A stretch of 64,000 nt of DNA from Nereocystis luetkeana. Lineage: Eukaryota; Sar; Phaeophyceae; Laminariales; Laminariaceae. This document shows, piece after piece, positions 62,919-64,000 of the stretch. Location of the stretch: the NCBI GenBank assembly GCA_031213475.1, contig JARUPZ010000007.1:3281586-3345585 (forward strand), written 5' to 3'. The position numbers were made by a program, and so were the translations under genes. A model generated the notes under the pieces. That model ran no database searches and was not told the DNA's origin. It was given only the letters and a program-made list of their open reading frames with translations. Positions within the stretch are counted from its first letter, which is position 1. Each line of letters starts with the position of its first letter.

Positions 62919-63658
62919 TCAAGGAGTCCGTGGTCACTTAAAAAGGTGCAGGAGCCCTAGGAAAATCCGAAAAACCATGTAAAAAAATATATATATCGGC
63001 TGGGAAGCACTAGCCTTGCCACCTGAAAACACACACGAGACGAAGAAGGCGGACAACATTACATGAAACCAATGTGCAAACTGAATTCACGTGGCCGCGG
63101 GTATCCACGTCACTGCAGCATAGAGCTCCCGACCCGTTCTACGATAGAGGTAACATTTCCGCTATTTTGTTTCTGAAAGACGGGGTTCCTTGACCTGAAG
63201 TCGTCGGAATGCCAATCTTGATTTCGAAAAAAACGTTTTGTAGACTCGGGCCTTGGGACTATTCGCTGCGATGCAATTTGATTTTTTGCTGAAGTCGGTT
63301 TTCGGGTGAGGTATGGAGCTCCTCAAGTGAGGAGCCTCAGAAAATTCAGGGTCAACCTCTATCATCGTAGAACGCCTCTCCCCCCGTTCCCACAACTAAC
63401 CAACTCGTGGCAGCTGACTACTGCGTGTTAACCCGCTGACACTACAAAGATGGTGTTTTCTTGTGCTGGGCGTTTTCTTTCAATCAGCGGTTGGTTTCCT
63501 TTGTCTTGATTATTCCACAATAATTAACTGTAGCATGCTGCCCTTGCAAATTACATCCACCTACTACGGCCGGTGCAGAGCTTCTGAGAACGGAGTGCGC
63601 TTGAGCTACGAGTAAATAAATGTGAAAGTGTTTTGTTTGTTTGTTTTGTCTGTTCCAG
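62919..63658. other. Short spacer, nothing recognised
   Basis: No gene, MITE or array is seen. There is a T/A-rich patch near 62980 and a (TTTG)n tract near 63630-63650. The latter may be the polypyrimidine tract of the acceptor at 63657-63658. Confidence 0.5.
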
Positions 63659-63772
63659 GGGGCTGCAGGAGCAGTGAGCGACGAAGACTGCTTCTGCGAC
63701 GTGTTGCCCCCGAGGAGGATTCACGAGCGCTTTGCTGTCGAGAGGCGAACGCAAATTTGGCCAACATCATGA
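63659..63772 (+). CDS. Candidate isolated 3' exon
   Basis: A long T-rich tract ends in TCTGTTCCAG. The phase-0 reading that follows is GAAGAVSDEDCFCDVLPPRR and then IHERFAVERRTQIWPTS with a stop at 63770-63772. Composition is protein-like, but another frame is also open and no upstream exon could be linked to it. It may belong to the Cys-rich gene at 62365 or to an unseen gene. Confidence 0.25.
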   Translation, partial: GAAGAVSDEDCFCDVLPPRRIHERFAVERRTQIWPTS

Positions 63773-64000
63773 GACTACGTTTTGTTTGGGAAACTACGCG
63801 ATTTTTTCAATCTACACGAACAATAGAATGTACGATGCGCGCACATCTATGAACCCGGTGATGATTTCTACCGTGCACGTTCTTTCACCAGCACGCGCTT
63901 GTTAATACTTCCTGACTTCACCCGGCCGGGCTAGCTGCCCACTCACGGCGAGTGCTCGCGACGTTATCATAGGCAACTGAACCGTTCGCTGCAGACAAAC

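Overview
The window is nuclear DNA of an intron-rich eukaryote. Six host loci can be supported by protein motifs, and five of them are split into phase-consistent exons with GT..AG introns of about 0.1-3 kb. The introns and spacers are packed with short inverted-repeat transposons, G/C homopolymers and micro- and minisatellites. Long introns, repeat-filled spacers and a Ty3/gypsy-type element fit a multicellular stramenopile, with a brown alga as best guess. That is inference: no species-diagnostic gene is present. All exon coordinates were worked out by hand from splice motifs, reading phase and family alignments recalled from knowledge.

Layout: (1) 386-1766, + strand: last two visible exons of a CorA/MRS2-type magnesium transporter. 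(2) 5484-14380, - strand: an eight-exon histidine acid phosphatase whose first exon is uncertain. (3) 14.5-18.3 kb: repeat-rich spacer. (4) 18289-23520: a broken Ty3/gypsy LTR element with two recognisable LTRs. (5) 23.5-28.9 kb: spacer with a 608-bp near-perfect foldback and a degenerate tRNA-like sequence. (6) 28891-40008, - strand: a class II eIF4E (4EHP-like) gene whose cap-binding core continues into an unusual Arg/Gly-rich C-terminal tail. (7) 40.0-49.8 kb: spacer with satellites and dispersed repeats. (8) 49818-55101, - strand: a nine-exon Ca2+/calmodulin-dependent protein kinase. (9) 55663-61900, + strand: a CIR1-type corepressor/splicing-associated protein, divergently arranged with the kinase. 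(10) 62365-62918 and 63659-63772, + strand: a possible small secreted Cys-rich protein and an isolated 3' exon.

The genes do not form one pathway. They are ordinary housekeeping or signalling genes (Mg2+ transport, phosphate release, cap binding, Ca2+ signalling, nuclear RNA/transcription). The most unusual signal is non-coding. The 9-mer TACCWGGTA occurs about 32 times at 26 sites, against about 0.5 expected by chance, and never in an assigned exon. In one copy of a repeated MITE it is present as a precise extra 7 bp, exactly as if CCTGG had been added at a TA with duplication of the TA. Tandem stacks of the unit also occur. This looks like the footprint of an undescribed TA-targeting process.
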